From positions 310,001 to 374,000 of the forward strand of contig NZ_CP014475.1 in assembly GCF_001583415.1 (NCBI RefSeq): a stretch of DNA of 64,000 nucleotides, written 5' to 3'. The translations under genes were made by a program, and so were the position numbers. Of this stretch, positions 1 through 9,690 are shown one piece after another. The DNA comes from Mycolicibacterium phlei. GTDB lineage: Bacteria > Actinomycetota > Actinomycetes > Mycobacteriales > Mycobacteriaceae. Under the pieces are notes generated by a model. The model had not been told where the DNA came from and ran no database searches. It worked only from the letters and a program-made list of their open reading frames with translations. Position 1 is the first letter of the stretch. Each line of letters opens with the position of its first letter.

Positions 1-2
1 AC

Positions 3-1145
<1,143 letters not shown>

Positions 1146-1150
1146 CCCGT

Positions 1151-1200
1151 TTGTGAATCCGGCGACGCTTTCAGCGCCGGAACTGTCGCCAGATTCACAA
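1151..1200. repeat. Palindromic direct repeat, copy 1 (left flank of DUF559 cassette)
   Basis: An imperfect 50-bp palindrome with arms TTGTGAATC and GATTCACAA and centre GGCGCC-like (AGCGCCGG). It is 47/50 identical, in the same orientation, to the copy at 2122-2173. The TGA stop of the DUF559 gene (1195-1197, minus strand) lies inside it. It could act as a terminator between the convergent aminotransferase and DUF559 genes, but copy 2 is in a divergent promoter region, so a terminator role does not explain both. Confidence 0.9.
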
Positions 1201-2061
1201 CCGAAGGCCGCGGGACCGTAGCGCGTCCTCGACCCGGACCACGTAGGTTGTGCGCCGGTAGCGCAGCAGGTCCCGGCTGGCCCGGATCACGATCCAGTCG
1301 AGTTCGTTCAGCGTGAACATCTTGTCGATGTCGCGTTGGCGCACCGCGGGATCGGTCCAGTGCTGCGGCCCGTCGTATTCGATCCCGACCCGGTACTCCG
1401 GATACGCCATATCCAGACGCGCCACGAACTGGCCGTAGCCGTCGACCACCCGGAACTGCGTCACCGGTGCGGGCAGGCCCGCGTCGATGAGCGCCAGCCG
1501 GGCGACGGTCTCCTGCGGCGACTCCGCCCCGCCGTCCATCAGTGGCAGCACACCGCGCAACCGAGGCAGGCCGCGAGCGCCCGGATGGGCGGCCATCACC
1601 TCCGCCACGTCGACGTCCTTGAGCCCCGTCGCGTTGGCCAGCGCGTCCAGGCGTTGCACCGCGACCGTCCGCGGAAGCCGGCGGCCCAGGTCGAACGCGG
1701 TGCGCGCCGGGGTCGTCACGCGCATCCCGCCGACCACGGCCAGCTCGGCGGGCAGCGTGCACTCGGTGCGGACGACCAGACCCTGCGGCGGTCGTCGATT
1801 GTCGTGCAGCAACTCCGCGGGTTCGTCGGCGTCGATCCATCGGGCGCCGTGCAGTGCCGCCGCCGACAGTCCCGCCACGACGCCCCGTCGCTTCGACCAC
1901 AGCCACGCGGCGCGGGCCCGCTCAGGTGCGGTCACCGCCGCATCACGCGGGACGTAGACATTCGGGTACAGCGGCCGGAACCGGCGGCGCAGTGTCCGCT
2001 CAGAGAGGGCGCCGCTCGCCACCACCTCGGTGCCGACGAACGGCCACGGAAGCTCGGTCAT
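1195..2061 (-). CDS. DUF559 domain protein (Vsr/PD-(D/E)XK-like nuclease fold)
   Basis: 288 residues. The N-terminal half, with VVAGLSAAALHGARW and the TPARTAFDLGR motif, resembles the winged-helix region of AbiEi-like antitoxin proteins. The C-terminal 110 residues carry the DUF559 pattern ARLDMAYPEYRVGIEYDG followed by QHW and DWIVIRAS, as in very-short-patch-repair-like endonucleases. D in RLDMAY and E/D in IEYDG are the expected metal ligands. The family is expanded in mycobacteria and its function is unknown. The gene is convergent with the aminotransferase and divergent from dnaX, and is bracketed by two near-identical palindromes. ATG start chosen at the only reasonable N-terminus. Family assignment is firm; nuclease activity is inference. 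Confidence 0.85.
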   Translation of the reverse strand: MTELPWPFVGTEVVASGALSERTLRRRFRPLYPNVYVPRDAAVTAPERARAAWLWSKRRGVVAGLSAAALHGARWIDADEPAELLHDNRRPPQGLVVRTECTLPAELAVVGGMRVTTPARTAFDLGRRLPRTVAVQRLDALANATGLKDVDVAEVMAAHPGARGLPRLRGVLPLMDGGAESPQETVARLALIDAGLPAPVTQFRVVDGYGQFVARLDMAYPEYRVGIEYDGPQHWTDPAVRQRDIDKMFTLNELDWIVIRASRDLLRYRRTTYVVRVEDALRSRGLRL

Positions 2062-2120
2062 GGTTGTACCGTGCTCGCGCGCACCGACGGATCGGATCCG
2101 CCATCCACAGGCCCGCCGTC

Positions 2121-2174
2121 GTTTGTGAATCTGACGACGCTTTCGGCGCCGGAACTGTCGCCAGATTCACAAAC
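2121..2174. repeat. Palindromic direct repeat, copy 2 (right flank of DUF559 cassette)
   Basis: Arms GTTTGTGAATCTG and CAGATTCACAAAC flank a GGCGCC centre in a 54-bp imperfect palindrome. Same orientation as copy 1 at 1151-1200, with three differences over the shared 50 bp. It sits between the divergent starts of the DUF559 gene (2061) and dnaX (2231), so it may lie within the dnaX promoter region or 5' leader. Confidence 0.9.
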
Positions 2175-2230
2175 CAGCGAGGGTGGGCTGGCCCGCTCAC
2201 CCGTCACCCCGCGCCGGTAGCCTGCTGATC

Positions 2231-4192
2231 GTGGCGCTCTACCGCAAGTACCGGCCTGCGACCTTCGCCGAAGTCATCGGACAGGAACATGTCACCGAGC
2301 CGTTGTCGACGGCGCTGACGTCCGGCCGGATCAACCACGCGTACCTGTTCTCCGGTCCGCGCGGCTGCGGCAAGACGTCGTCGGCCCGCATCCTGGCGCG
2401 CTCGCTGAACTGCGCGGAGGGCCCGACCGCCACCCCGTGTGGGGTGTGCGACTCGTGCGTGGCGCTGGCGCCCAACGGCCCGGGCAACGTCGACGTCGTC
2501 GAGCTCGACGCGGCCAGCCACGGCGGCGTCGACGACACCCGCGAGCTGCGCGACCGCGCCTTCTACGCGCCCGCCCAGTCGCGGTACCGCATCTTCATCG
2601 TCGACGAGGCGCACATGGTCACCACGGCCGGCTTCAACGCGCTGCTCAAGATCGTCGAGGAACCGCCGGAGCACCTGATCTTCGTGTTCGCCACCACCGA
2701 ACCGGAGAAGGTGCTGCCGACCATCCGCTCGCGCACCCACCACTACCCGTTCCGGCTGCTGGCGCCGCGGACCATGCGGCAGCTGCTGGAGCGGATCTGC
2801 GCCCAGGAGAGCGTGACGGTCGACGAGGCGGTGTACCCGCTGGTGATCCGCGCCGGCGGCGGCTCACCGCGCGACACGTTGTCGGTGCTCGACCAGCTGC
2901 TGGCCGGCGCGGAGGGCAACCACGTCACCTACCAGCGGGCGTTGGCGCTGCTGGGTGCGACGGACGTCGCGCTGATCGACGACGCGATCGAGGCGCTGGC
3001 CGCCGCCGACGCCGCCTCGCTGTTCGGCGTGGTCGAGGCGGTGGTCGACGCCGGCCATGATCCGCGCCGGTTCGCCACCGACCTGCTGGAGCGGTTCCGC
3101 GACCTGATCGTGCTGCAGTCGGTGCCCGACGCCGCCGCCCGCGGGGTCGTCGACGGACCCGAGGACGTGCTCGAGCGGATGCGTGACCAGGCCACCCGGC
3201 TCGGCACCGCGACGCTGACCCGCTACGCCGAGGTGGTGCACGCCGGGCTGGGCGAGATGCGGGGTGCGACGGCGCCGCGGCTGCTGCTGGAGGTGGTGTG
3301 CGCGCGGCTGCTGCTGCCGTCGGCGCACGACACCGAGTCGGCGCTGCTGCAGCGCATCGAGCGCATCGAGAAACGGCTGGACATGTCGATCCCGGCGGGT
3401 GAGGCCGCCGCGTCGGCGCCACCCGCCCCGGTCAAGCAGTACGCGCGCCGCAGCCAGACCCAGGCGGCCCCGCCGCAGGAGCAGGCGGCACCGCCGGCCC
3501 AGCCGGCGCCTCAGGCCGCCCAGCCTGCGGCCCAGGCCGCGCCGCGCCCGGAGCCGACGCCGCCATCACGCCCGGAGCCGCCACGGCCCGAACCGACCGC
3601 GCCGGCCCGCCCGGAGCCGCGGGTGGAGCGCCCGGCGCCCGAGCGCCCGGCGCCCGAGCCCGCGCGCCCCGAACCCGCCCCCGCGTCCCCGCCGCCGGTG
3701 CGTCAGCCGTCGGACCCGGCCGTGCAGGCCCCGCCCGCGGGCACCGGGGAGCCGAACGTCGCCGCGGTGCGCAGCATGTGGACGACGGTGCGTGAGAAGG
3801 TCCGCGAGCGCAGCCGCACCACCGAGGTGATGCTGTCGGGTGCGATCGTGCGCGCTCTGGAGGGCGACACGCTGCTGCTCACCCACGACTCCGCGCCGCT
3901 GGCCAAGCGGCTCAACGACCAGCGCAACGCCGACGTCATCCGCGAAGCGCTCAAGGACGCCCTCGGGGTGAACTGGAAGATCCGCTGCGAGCCCGGCACC
4001 GGGGCGCCGCCGCCCGCGGTCGCCGAACCGGCGCCCGCCGAGGCGCCGCCCCCGCCGGAGCGCGACGAGGAGGAGGAGATGCTCGCCGAGGCGAGCAACG
4101 ACACCGAGCAGGCGCCCCGGCGCGACCCCGAGGAGGTCGCGCTGGAGCTGCTGCAGAACGAGCTCGGCGCGCGGCCGATCGACCGCGGCTGA
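2231..4192 (+). CDS. dnaX: DNA polymerase III subunits gamma and tau
   Basis: 653 residues from a GTG start, giving VALYRKYRPATFAEVIGQEH, the canonical DnaX N-terminus; an upstream in-frame ATG at 2183 overlaps the palindrome spacer and is less likely. Clamp-loader AAA+ ATPase: Walker A GPRGCGKTS at about residues 42-50, zinc cysteines C61, C70, C73 and C76, Walker B IFIVDEAHMV at 121-130, and sensor FATTEPEK near 153-160. A long Pro/Ala/Glu-rich linker (about 395-515) is followed by a conserved C-terminal domain typical of tau. It loads the sliding clamp at the replication fork. No slippery sequence for gamma production was seen. Confidence 0.97.
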   Translation: MALYRKYRPATFAEVIGQEHVTEPLSTALTSGRINHAYLFSGPRGCGKTSSARILARSLNCAEGPTATPCGVCDSCVALAPNGPGNVDVVELDAASHGGVDDTRELRDRAFYAPAQSRYRIFIVDEAHMVTTAGFNALLKIVEEPPEHLIFVFATTEPEKVLPTIRSRTHHYPFRLLAPRTMRQLLERICAQESVTVDEAVYPLVIRAGGGSPRDTLSVLDQLLAGAEGNHVTYQRALALLGATDVALIDDAIEALAAADAASLFGVVEAVVDAGHDPRRFATDLLERFRDLIVLQSVPDAAARGVVDGPEDVLERMRDQATRLGTATLTRYAEVVHAGLGEMRGATAPRLLLEVVCARLLLPSAHDTESALLQRIERIEKRLDMSIPAGEAAASAPPAPVKQYARRSQTQAAPPQEQAAPPAQPAPQAAQPAAQAAPRPEPTPPSRPEPPRPEPTAPARPEPRVERPAPERPAPEPARPEPAPASPPPVRQPSDPAVQAPPAGTGEPNVAAVRSMWTTVREKVRERSRTTEVMLSGAIVRALEGDTLLLTHDSAPLAKRLNDQRNADVIREALKDALGVNWKIRCEPGTGAPPPAVAEPAPAEAPPPPERDEEEEMLAEASNDTEQAPRRDPEEVALELLQNELGARPIDRG

Positions 4193-4198
4193 CCGCCG

Positions 4199-5512
4199 CT
4201 AGGGCGTCCACCACGGGCGCAACGGCAGCCCGCCGTCGCCGCCCCTGCGGTCCAGCTTGACCGCCAGCACCTGGTGCAGCTGCACGATGTTCGTCTCGAA
4301 GCCGAGCCGGGAGCCGGCCATGTACAGGCCCCAGATCTTGGCGCGTTCCAGGCCGACCTCGGCGACCGCCTCGTCCCAGTGCTCGACGAGGTTGCGGCAC
4401 CAGTCGCGCAGCGTCATCGCGTAGTGCTGGCGCAGGTTCTCCTCGTGCACCACCTCGAGGCCGACGTCCTGGGCCGCGGCGATGATGCGGCCGGACCCGG
4501 TGAGCTCCCCGTCGGGGAACACGTAGCGGTCGATGAACCCGCCCGCGCTGGCCTGCGACTTGTTGTCCGGCCGGGTGATGCAGTGGTTGAGCAGCAGCCC
4601 GCCGACACGCAGCTTGGACTGCAGGAACCGGAAGTACGACGGGTAGTTGGCCACGCCGATGTGCTCGGTCAGCCCGATCGAGGACACCGCGTCGAACCCG
4701 GACTCGCGAATGTCGCGGTAGTCGCCGTGGCGGACCTCGGCCAGATCGCTGAGCCCCTGCTCGGCGATCGCCTTCTGCGCCCACGTCGCCTGCTCCCGAG
4801 ACAGCGTGACGCCGATGGCCTTGACCCCGTGCTGGGCGGCGTAGCGCACCATGCCGCCCCAGCCGCAGCCCACGTCGAGCAGCCGGTCGCCCGGCTTCAG
4901 GCGCAGCTTCTCGAACACCAGGCGGTACTTGTTCTCCTGCGCCTGCTCCAGGGTTGCGTCGACGTCCGGGTAGCACGCGCAGGTGTAGGTCATCGACGGG
5001 CCGAGCACCCACTCGTAGAACGTGTTGGACACGTCGTAGTGGTGGTGGATCGCCTCGGCGTCGCGAGTCTTGCTGTGCCGCAACCCTTCCGCGATCCGGC
5101 GCCAGCGCGGCTGCGCCTCCTGCGGCGGCGGTGCGATCGGCTTGAGGTGCTCGATACCGATGGAGCGCACGATGTTGGCCAGCACCTTCGCGGGCGGCCG
5201 CTTGAACTCCATCTTCTCCGACAGGGCCTTGAGCAGCTCGTACGGATCGCCCGGATGCACGCCGTGCGGCTGCAGGTCACCGGCGATGTAGGCGCGTGCC
5301 AGCCCGAGATCGCCCGGGGCGGTGGCCAGATAGGTGGTGCCGCGCGGGGTCAGCAGCTCCAGGCCGAGCGGGGAGTCCGCCGGGCCCGCCGAGCTGCCGT
5401 CGTAGGCCGTGAAACGCACCGGGAGTTCGCCCCCGGCAAGGATTTCCAGAATCTCGGCCAGGGACAGCTTCCTGGCCGAAGTCAGGACCGGGTTCTCTTT
5501 GATCGCCGTCAT
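4199..5512 (-). CDS. Cyclopropane-fatty-acid-synthase family SAM methyltransferase (Rv3720/UfaA1-like)
   Basis: 437 residues. SAM-binding motif LLDVGCGWGGMV at about 195-206, the CFA-synthase signature HYDVSNTFYEWVLG, and the SSIGLTEHIG loop with the active-site Glu are visible. The family transfers a methyl or methylene group to double bonds of acyl chains in phospholipids. The gene lies 28 bp downstream of an FAD oxidoreductase on the same strand. Such pairs in actinobacteria (tmsB/tmsA and paralogues) make 10-methyl branched acids such as tuberculostearic acid. Assignment to that reaction here is by family and neighbourhood; a cyclopropanation role is the alternative. It converges on dnaX with 6 bp between stops. 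Confidence 0.88.
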   Translation of the reverse strand: MTAIKENPVLTSARKLSLAEILEILAGGELPVRFTAYDGSSAGPADSPLGLELLTPRGTTYLATAPGDLGLARAYIAGDLQPHGVHPGDPYELLKALSEKMEFKRPPAKVLANIVRSIGIEHLKPIAPPPQEAQPRWRRIAEGLRHSKTRDAEAIHHHYDVSNTFYEWVLGPSMTYTCACYPDVDATLEQAQENKYRLVFEKLRLKPGDRLLDVGCGWGGMVRYAAQHGVKAIGVTLSREQATWAQKAIAEQGLSDLAEVRHGDYRDIRESGFDAVSSIGLTEHIGVANYPSYFRFLQSKLRVGGLLLNHCITRPDNKSQASAGGFIDRYVFPDGELTGSGRIIAAAQDVGLEVVHEENLRQHYAMTLRDWCRNLVEHWDEAVAEVGLERAKIWGLYMAGSRLGFETNIVQLHQVLAVKLDRRGGDGGLPLRPWWTP

Positions 5513-5540
5513 CGATCCCCTCCGTTCGTTAGACAGGCGC

Positions 5541-6920
5541 TCACTGGCGCTGCACCGCCTTCGCGTACAGGTCGAGCAGTCGTGAATCTGGATCGTAGGC
5601 CTTTTTAACGGTTTTGTAGATTTCGCCGCCGTAGAGCTGGTCGAACTCGTCGCGCGAGTAGTACGCGTCCGAGTACAGCGACTTGTGCCCGTCGAGCTCG
5701 CTGACCTTGCGCTCGATCAGCCGGTTCGTGTGCCCCTCGGTGGGCCCCACCGGCACCGAGGACCAGAACCCCACGTTGACGTAGGTGTGCTGCGCCCGGA
5801 TCGGGTACAGCGGCCAGCCGGCGTCGTCGCGAAGACGCAACGGGCACAGCCAGATCGGCTCGATCGGCACGTTGTCGAGGAACCAGCCCAAAAACTCGGC
5901 GACCCGCTCGATCGGCACCTCGATGTCCTGCACGACGCGCTCGCGGGGCGGGCGGCCGTTGTGCATCTCGATGCGATCGGCGATGTTGAACTTGCGGTCG
6001 TAGGCGACCAGCTTCCAGTAGAAGCTGCTGCGCTTGAGCCGGCGCGGCCAGAACCGGCGGATCGTCGGGTTCTGCACGCCGAACGCCCGCGAGCACCAGA
6101 ACCAGTCGGTGTCCCAGCGCCAGAAGTAGTCGTGGATCGTCAGCCGGTCGTCCTTGACGCCGTCCTCGTGCTGGATCGAGCGGTAGTAGATCTGCTGGCC
6201 GGTGTAGTCGCTGACCGGGCCCGGGGTGGCGGTCTGGAAGCCCAGCGTCAGGTAGCTCTCGCGGGCCGAGAACACCACACCGTCGAGATAGTCGACCGGG
6301 GTGCCGTCGTAGCCGCCGGTCTCGACAATGCGGTCCATCTCGGCGACCAGGTCCTCGATGTCGTGGAACCGCAGGTGACGGACCGCGACGAACGGTTTGA
6401 CGGTCTCCAACTCGATCTTCAGCCGCACCGAATAGCCCAGCGTGCCATAGGAGTTCGGGAACGCCCGGAACAGGTCGGTGTGCTGGTCGCGGGAGGCGGT
6501 GAGGATCTCGCCCGATCCGGTGAGGATGTCCATCTCCAGCACCGACTCGTGCGGCAGGCCGTTACGGAACGACGCCGACTCGATGCCCAGACCCGTCACG
6601 GCGCCGCCGAGGGTGATGGTCTTGAGCTGCGGCACCACCAGCGGTGACAGCCCGTACGGCAGCGTCGCGGCGACCAGGTCCTCGTAGGTGCACATCCCGG
6701 CCACCTCAGCGGTGCGCTCGTCGGGGTCGACGGAGATCACATGGGTCAGGCCCGAGACATCGAGACCCTTGACCGAGGTCTTGGCGCGCGCCCGGAACAG
6801 GTTCGAGGTGGGTTTGGCCAGCCGGACGGTGGCCTCGGGCGGGATCGCGCGGTAGCTCTCCAGCAGCTTGTGCACGCCCGCGGCCTGAACAACACGTGCG
6901 TCGGTTCGGGGTTCAGACAC
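5541..6920 (-). CDS. FAD-binding (VAO-type) oxidoreductase, Rv3719-like
   Basis: 459 residues from a GTG start. The N-terminal 200 residues form an FAD_binding_4 domain: PTSNLFRAR, TYEDLVAATLPYGLSPLVVPQ and TLGGAVTGLGIES are the nucleotide-binding loops. The C-terminal half is DHCR24-like. The likely partner is the downstream methyltransferase, 28 bp away; in the Tms system the FAD enzyme reduces a 10-methylene intermediate to a 10-methyl acyl chain. No signal peptide or membrane span is evident. Divergent from the SRPBCC gene at 6992, so the promoter lies in 6921-6991. Confidence 0.85.
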   Translation of the reverse strand: MSEPRTDARVVQAAGVHKLLESYRAIPPEATVRLAKPTSNLFRARAKTSVKGLDVSGLTHVISVDPDERTAEVAGMCTYEDLVAATLPYGLSPLVVPQLKTITLGGAVTGLGIESASFRNGLPHESVLEMDILTGSGEILTASRDQHTDLFRAFPNSYGTLGYSVRLKIELETVKPFVAVRHLRFHDIEDLVAEMDRIVETGGYDGTPVDYLDGVVFSARESYLTLGFQTATPGPVSDYTGQQIYYRSIQHEDGVKDDRLTIHDYFWRWDTDWFWCSRAFGVQNPTIRRFWPRRLKRSSFYWKLVAYDRKFNIADRIEMHNGRPPRERVVQDIEVPIERVAEFLGWFLDNVPIEPIWLCPLRLRDDAGWPLYPIRAQHTYVNVGFWSSVPVGPTEGHTNRLIERKVSELDGHKSLYSDAYYSRDEFDQLYGGEIYKTVKKAYDPDSRLLDLYAKAVQRQ

Positions 6921-6991
6921 GGATATACGCTAGTCCGCGGTGGCAGCCAATGCGACTGCACCAACCCCCTTCAACCGAGGAGCTTGCACCG

Positions 6992-7438
6992 ATGGGACAG
7001 GTCAGCGCGTCCAGCACCGTCTTGATCGACGCGACGCCGGAGACCGTGTTGGCGGCCGTCGCGGACTACCAGACCGTGCGTCCCAAGATTCTGTCGCCGC
7101 AGTACAGCGAGTACAGGGTGCTCGAGGGCGGGCAGGGCGCGGGCACCGTGGTCAGCTGGAAGCTGCAGGCGACGAAGTCGCGTGTGCGCGACGTCAAGGC
7201 CAGCGTCGACGTGGCGGGGCACACGGTCATCGAGAAGGACGCCAACTCGTCGATGATCATCAACTGGACCGTCGCACCCGCCGGCGAGACGAGCTCGACG
7301 GTGACGCTGAAGACCACCTGGCAGGGCGCCGGCGGGGTCAAGGGCTTCTTCGAGAAGACGTTCGCGCCGCTGGGGCTGAGCAAGATCCAGGACGAGGTGC
7401 TGGCCAACCTCAAGAAGCACGTCGAGTCGGCCGGCTGA
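6992..7438 (+). CDS. SRPBCC (START-like) family protein, Rv3718c-like
   Basis: 148 residues. ATG at 6992 is preceded by a CGAGGAGC ribosome-binding site, giving MGQVSASSTVLIDATPETVL, a typical SRPBCC start (S-x-x-I-D-A-x-P-x-x-V). The C-terminal helix (IQDEVLANLKKHVES) that closes the hydrophobic cavity is present. The fold binds a hydrophobic ligand or polyketide; the ligand is unknown. In the same genomic position as Rv3718c. The ORF could be extended upstream to 6896 but that part lacks a ribosome-binding site and family similarity. Confidence 0.85.
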   Translation: MGQVSASSTVLIDATPETVLAAVADYQTVRPKILSPQYSEYRVLEGGQGAGTVVSWKLQATKSRVRDVKASVDVAGHTVIEKDANSSMIINWTVAPAGETSSTVTLKTTWQGAGGVKGFFEKTFAPLGLSKIQDEVLANLKKHVESAG

Positions 7439-7443
7439 GAAGG

Positions 7444-8202
7444 CTACGAGGTAGCCAGGAACCCCGCGATCCCGCGGACGACGGCGTCGGCGTACTTCTG
7501 CCTGCCCTCCGGGGTCTTCATCAGCGCCGAGTCCACCGGGTTCTTCATGTTGCCCAGCTCGACGAGGATCGCCGGGTACTGCGCCAGGTTGAGCCCGGCG
7601 ATGTCGGAGCGCGGGTTGAGCCCGTTGGTGCCGATGTAGGTCGACGGGACGAAGCCGGAGGCCTGCAGCTGGTCACGCATGATCGCGGCCAGCCGTTGCG
7701 CCGGCCCGGCCTGCGCCTGGTTCAGCGGCGGTGACGAGTACAGCACGTGGAACCCGCGCCCGGTCGGTGGTCCGCCGTCGGCGTGGATGGACACGATCGC
7801 GTGCGGCTGCAGCGAGTTGGCGATCGCGGCGCGCTCGTCCACACACGGGCCCACGCCGTCGTCGTTGCCGCGCGACATCGCGGTGCGCACCCCCAGGTTG
7901 TGCAGCGCCCGGCGGATCCGCAGCGTGGTGTCCCAGGCGAAGGTGTGCTCGGGGTAGCCGTCGTCGGTGGCGGTGCCGCTGGCCTGGCAGTCCTTGGTGC
8001 CGCCGCGGCCGGTGGGTACCTGGCGGCTGATCGAGGCGTCGTTCTTACCGTTGTGGCCGGGGTCGAGGAACACGATCTTGCCCGCGATGGGGCTCGGGGC
8101 GGCCTCGGCGACGGACGCGGGTCCGACGACGGTCGAGGCGGCGACGAGCAGACTCACGGCCAGGAGCTGGCCGACACGCAGACGGGCGGGCACGGGCGTC
8201 AC
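7444..8202 (-). CDS. ami1: N-acetylmuramoyl-L-alanine amidase (Ami1/Rv3717-like)
   Basis: Amidase_3 family zinc enzyme that cleaves the MurNAc-L-Ala bond during septal peptidoglycan hydrolysis. Zinc ligands and catalytic residues: His in VFLDPGHNG, Glu in DGYPEHTFAWD, His in IVSIHADGG, and Glu in ILVELGNMKNP. A signal peptide (LLAVSLLVAASTVVGPASVAEA) follows a short basic N-terminus, indicating export. GTG at 8202 gives 252 residues, close to the family length; a frame open to 8328 would extend over the promoter of the divergent EbfC gene and is rejected. Two cysteines flanking the fold (KDCQ, GPCVDE) could form a disulfide. Confidence 0.92.
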   Translation of the reverse strand: MTPVPARLRVGQLLAVSLLVAASTVVGPASVAEAAPSPIAGKIVFLDPGHNGKNDASISRQVPTGRGGTKDCQASGTATDDGYPEHTFAWDTTLRIRRALHNLGVRTAMSRGNDDGVGPCVDERAAIANSLQPHAIVSIHADGGPPTGRGFHVLYSSPPLNQAQAGPAQRLAAIMRDQLQASGFVPSTYIGTNGLNPRSDIAGLNLAQYPAILVELGNMKNPVDSALMKTPEGRQKYADAVVRGIAGFLATS

Positions 8203-8294
8203 CGTAACGGTGATCGCGACTAGGCTGAAGACCCAAACGGCCTGGCGAAACCAAGTCGAGACCGGACCGCAACGATTACGCAAGGGGACCAGTG

Positions 8295-8627
8295 ATGCAA
8301 CCCGGAGGCCAACCCGATATGTCGGCACTGCTCGCCCAGGCTCAGCAGGTGCAGCAGCAGTTGATGGAGGCGCAGGAGGCGCTGGCCAACTCCGAGGTGC
8401 ACGGCCAGGCCGGGGGCGGACTGGTCCAGGTCACCATGAAGGGCAGCGGCGAGGTGACCGCGGTGGCGATCGACCCCAAGGTCGTCGACCCCGAGGACGT
8501 CGAGACGCTGCAGGACCTGATCGTCGGCGCCATCGCCGACGCCGCCAAGCAGGTGACCATCCTCGCTCACGACCGGCTCGGGCCGCTGGCCAGCGGCATG
8601 GGCAACCTCGGCCTTCCGGGAATGTAA
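8295..8627 (+). CDS. ebfC: YbaB/EbfC family nucleoid-associated protein
   Basis: 110 residues. The ATG at 8295 has AAGGGGA at 8282-8288, a better spacing than the GTG at 8292. YbaB proteins are dimeric DNA-binding proteins of unclear role. Central signature [17 protein letters not shown] matches the family. It is encoded directly before recR, with the stop TAA immediately followed by the recR start, the usual arrangement in bacteria. Confidence 0.95.
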   Translation: MQPGGQPDMSALLAQAQQVQQQLMEAQEALANSEVHGQAGGGLVQVTMKGSGEVTAVAIDPKVVDPEDVETLQDLIVGAIADAAKQVTILAHDRLGPLASGMGNLGLPGM

Positions 8628-9239
8628 TTGTTCGAAGGACCCGTTCAGGATCTGATCGACGAGCTCGGGAAGCTGCCCGGAATCGGGCCGAAGAGCGCGC
8701 AGCGGATCGCCTTTCACCTGCTGTCGGTCGAGCCCCCGGACATCGACCGGCTCACCGCCGTGCTCAACCGGGTGCGCGACGGGGTGAAGTTCTGCCAGGT
8801 GTGCGGCAACGTCTCCGAGGAGGACCGCTGCCGCATCTGCAGCGACCCGCGCCGGGACGCCTCGGTGGTCTGCGTCGTCGAGGAACCCAAGGACGTGCAG
8901 GCCGTCGAACGCACCCGCGAGTTCCGCGGCCGCTACCACGTGCTGGGCGGGGCGCTGGACCCGTTGTCCGGGGTGGGCCCGGATCAGCTGCGGATCCGTG
9001 AGCTGCTCAACCGGATCGGGGAGCGGGTCGACGGCGTCGAGGTCACCGAGGTGATCATCGCGACCGACCCGAACACCGAGGGGGAGGCCACCGCGACGTA
9101 CCTGGTGCGGATGCTGCGCGACATCCCGGGGCTGACCGTGACGCGGATCGCCTCGGGCCTGCCGATGGGCGGGGATCTGGAATTCGCCGATGAACTGACG
9201 CTGGGCCGTGCGCTAGCAGGCCGGCGCGCGATGGCTTAG
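8628..9239 (+). CDS. recR: Recombination protein RecR
   Basis: 203 residues from a TTG codon that directly follows the ebfC stop, so translation is probably coupled. Helix-hairpin-helix [20 protein letters not shown] at residues 11-30, four-cysteine zinc finger FCQVCGNV and RCRICSD at about 56-75, and a Toprim domain starting [15 protein letters not shown]. With RecO it loads RecA at gaps. Complete and of normal length. Confidence 0.97.
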   Translation: MFEGPVQDLIDELGKLPGIGPKSAQRIAFHLLSVEPPDIDRLTAVLNRVRDGVKFCQVCGNVSEEDRCRICSDPRRDASVVCVVEEPKDVQAVERTREFRGRYHVLGGALDPLSGVGPDQLRIRELLNRIGERVDGVEVTEVIIATDPNTEGEATATYLVRMLRDIPGLTVTRIASGLPMGGDLEFADELTLGRALAGRRAMA

Positions 9240-9249
9240 GAGAGGCCGG

Positions 9250-9663
9250 ATGGTTGACGAGATCAAGGGCGCCGAGGAGTTCAAGGTGGACGTCGAGCTC
9301 GGCACACCCGAGCACCACCTGTCGTTCTGGGAGCGGCTGCGCACCCTCGACGTCGACGACGACGCCCGCAAGCGGCTCGGTGCGCGGGTCACCGTCACCC
9401 GCGACGGGGACCGCATCCTGCTGTACACGCACTCGCTGGCCGATGCGCAGGAGGCCGAGCGCACCGTGCGTGCGCTGCTGGCCGAGGACCGCATCGAGGC
9501 GCGGTTCACGGTGAGCCGGTGGGATTCCGCGGCGCAGGAGTGGGTGGATCCCGACAGCGGCGCGCAGGTGCCCGACGACGCCCCCGAGGTCGCACCGCCG
9601 GCCCCGCAGTACGTGTTCCTGGAGGCCTACAAGCCGGAGTTCCTGCGCGACCTCGGTCTGTGA
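9250..9663 (+). CDS. Conserved hypothetical protein (137 aa)
   Basis: I do not recognise a domain. Starts at ATG 9250 with a GGAGAGG ribosome-binding site, 10 bp after recR, so probably in the ebfC-recR operon. The protein is acidic, soluble, with no signal peptide or membrane span. A conserved-looking core (GARVTVTRDGDRILLYTHSL; ADAQEAERTVRALLAED) suggests a small alpha/beta or ferredoxin-like fold, and the C-terminus ends YVFLEAYKPEFLRDLGL. Position after recR is the only functional hint. Confidence 0.8.
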   Translation: MVDEIKGAEEFKVDVELGTPEHHLSFWERLRTLDVDDDARKRLGARVTVTRDGDRILLYTHSLADAQEAERTVRALLAEDRIEARFTVSRWDSAAQEWVDPDSGAQVPDDAPEVAPPAPQYVFLEAYKPEFLRDLGL

Positions 9664-9681
9664 GAGACCCGGGTCTGTGAG

Positions 9682-9690
9682 TTATCCACA
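9682..9690 (+). promoter_or_regulatory. DnaA-box-like TTATCCACA within an inverted repeat
   Basis: The sequence CTGTGAGTTATCCACAG (9675-9691) contains a perfect TTATCCACA DnaA-box consensus and also forms a small inverted repeat CTGTG...CACAG. It lies in the 79-bp spacer before the second DUF559 gene. A related ATCCACAGGCC occurs at 2104-2114 upstream of the first DUF559 gene. A single box has little weight as a DnaA site; a shared promoter motif of the DUF559 family is the alternative. Confidence 0.35.

Noticed and set aside
1146..2230. SRP 4.5S RNA gene next to dnaX
   Set aside because: Looked for the GGAAG...AGCAGC-type apical loop in the spacers; not found.
3480..3720. Pro/Ala/Glu repeat in dnaX as a separate repeat element
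   Set aside because: It is the usual low-complexity linker of actinobacterial DnaX.
2231..4192. Possible programmed frameshift in dnaX to make gamma
   Set aside because: No A-rich slippery heptamer or following stem was visible; the frame runs through to the tau C-terminus.
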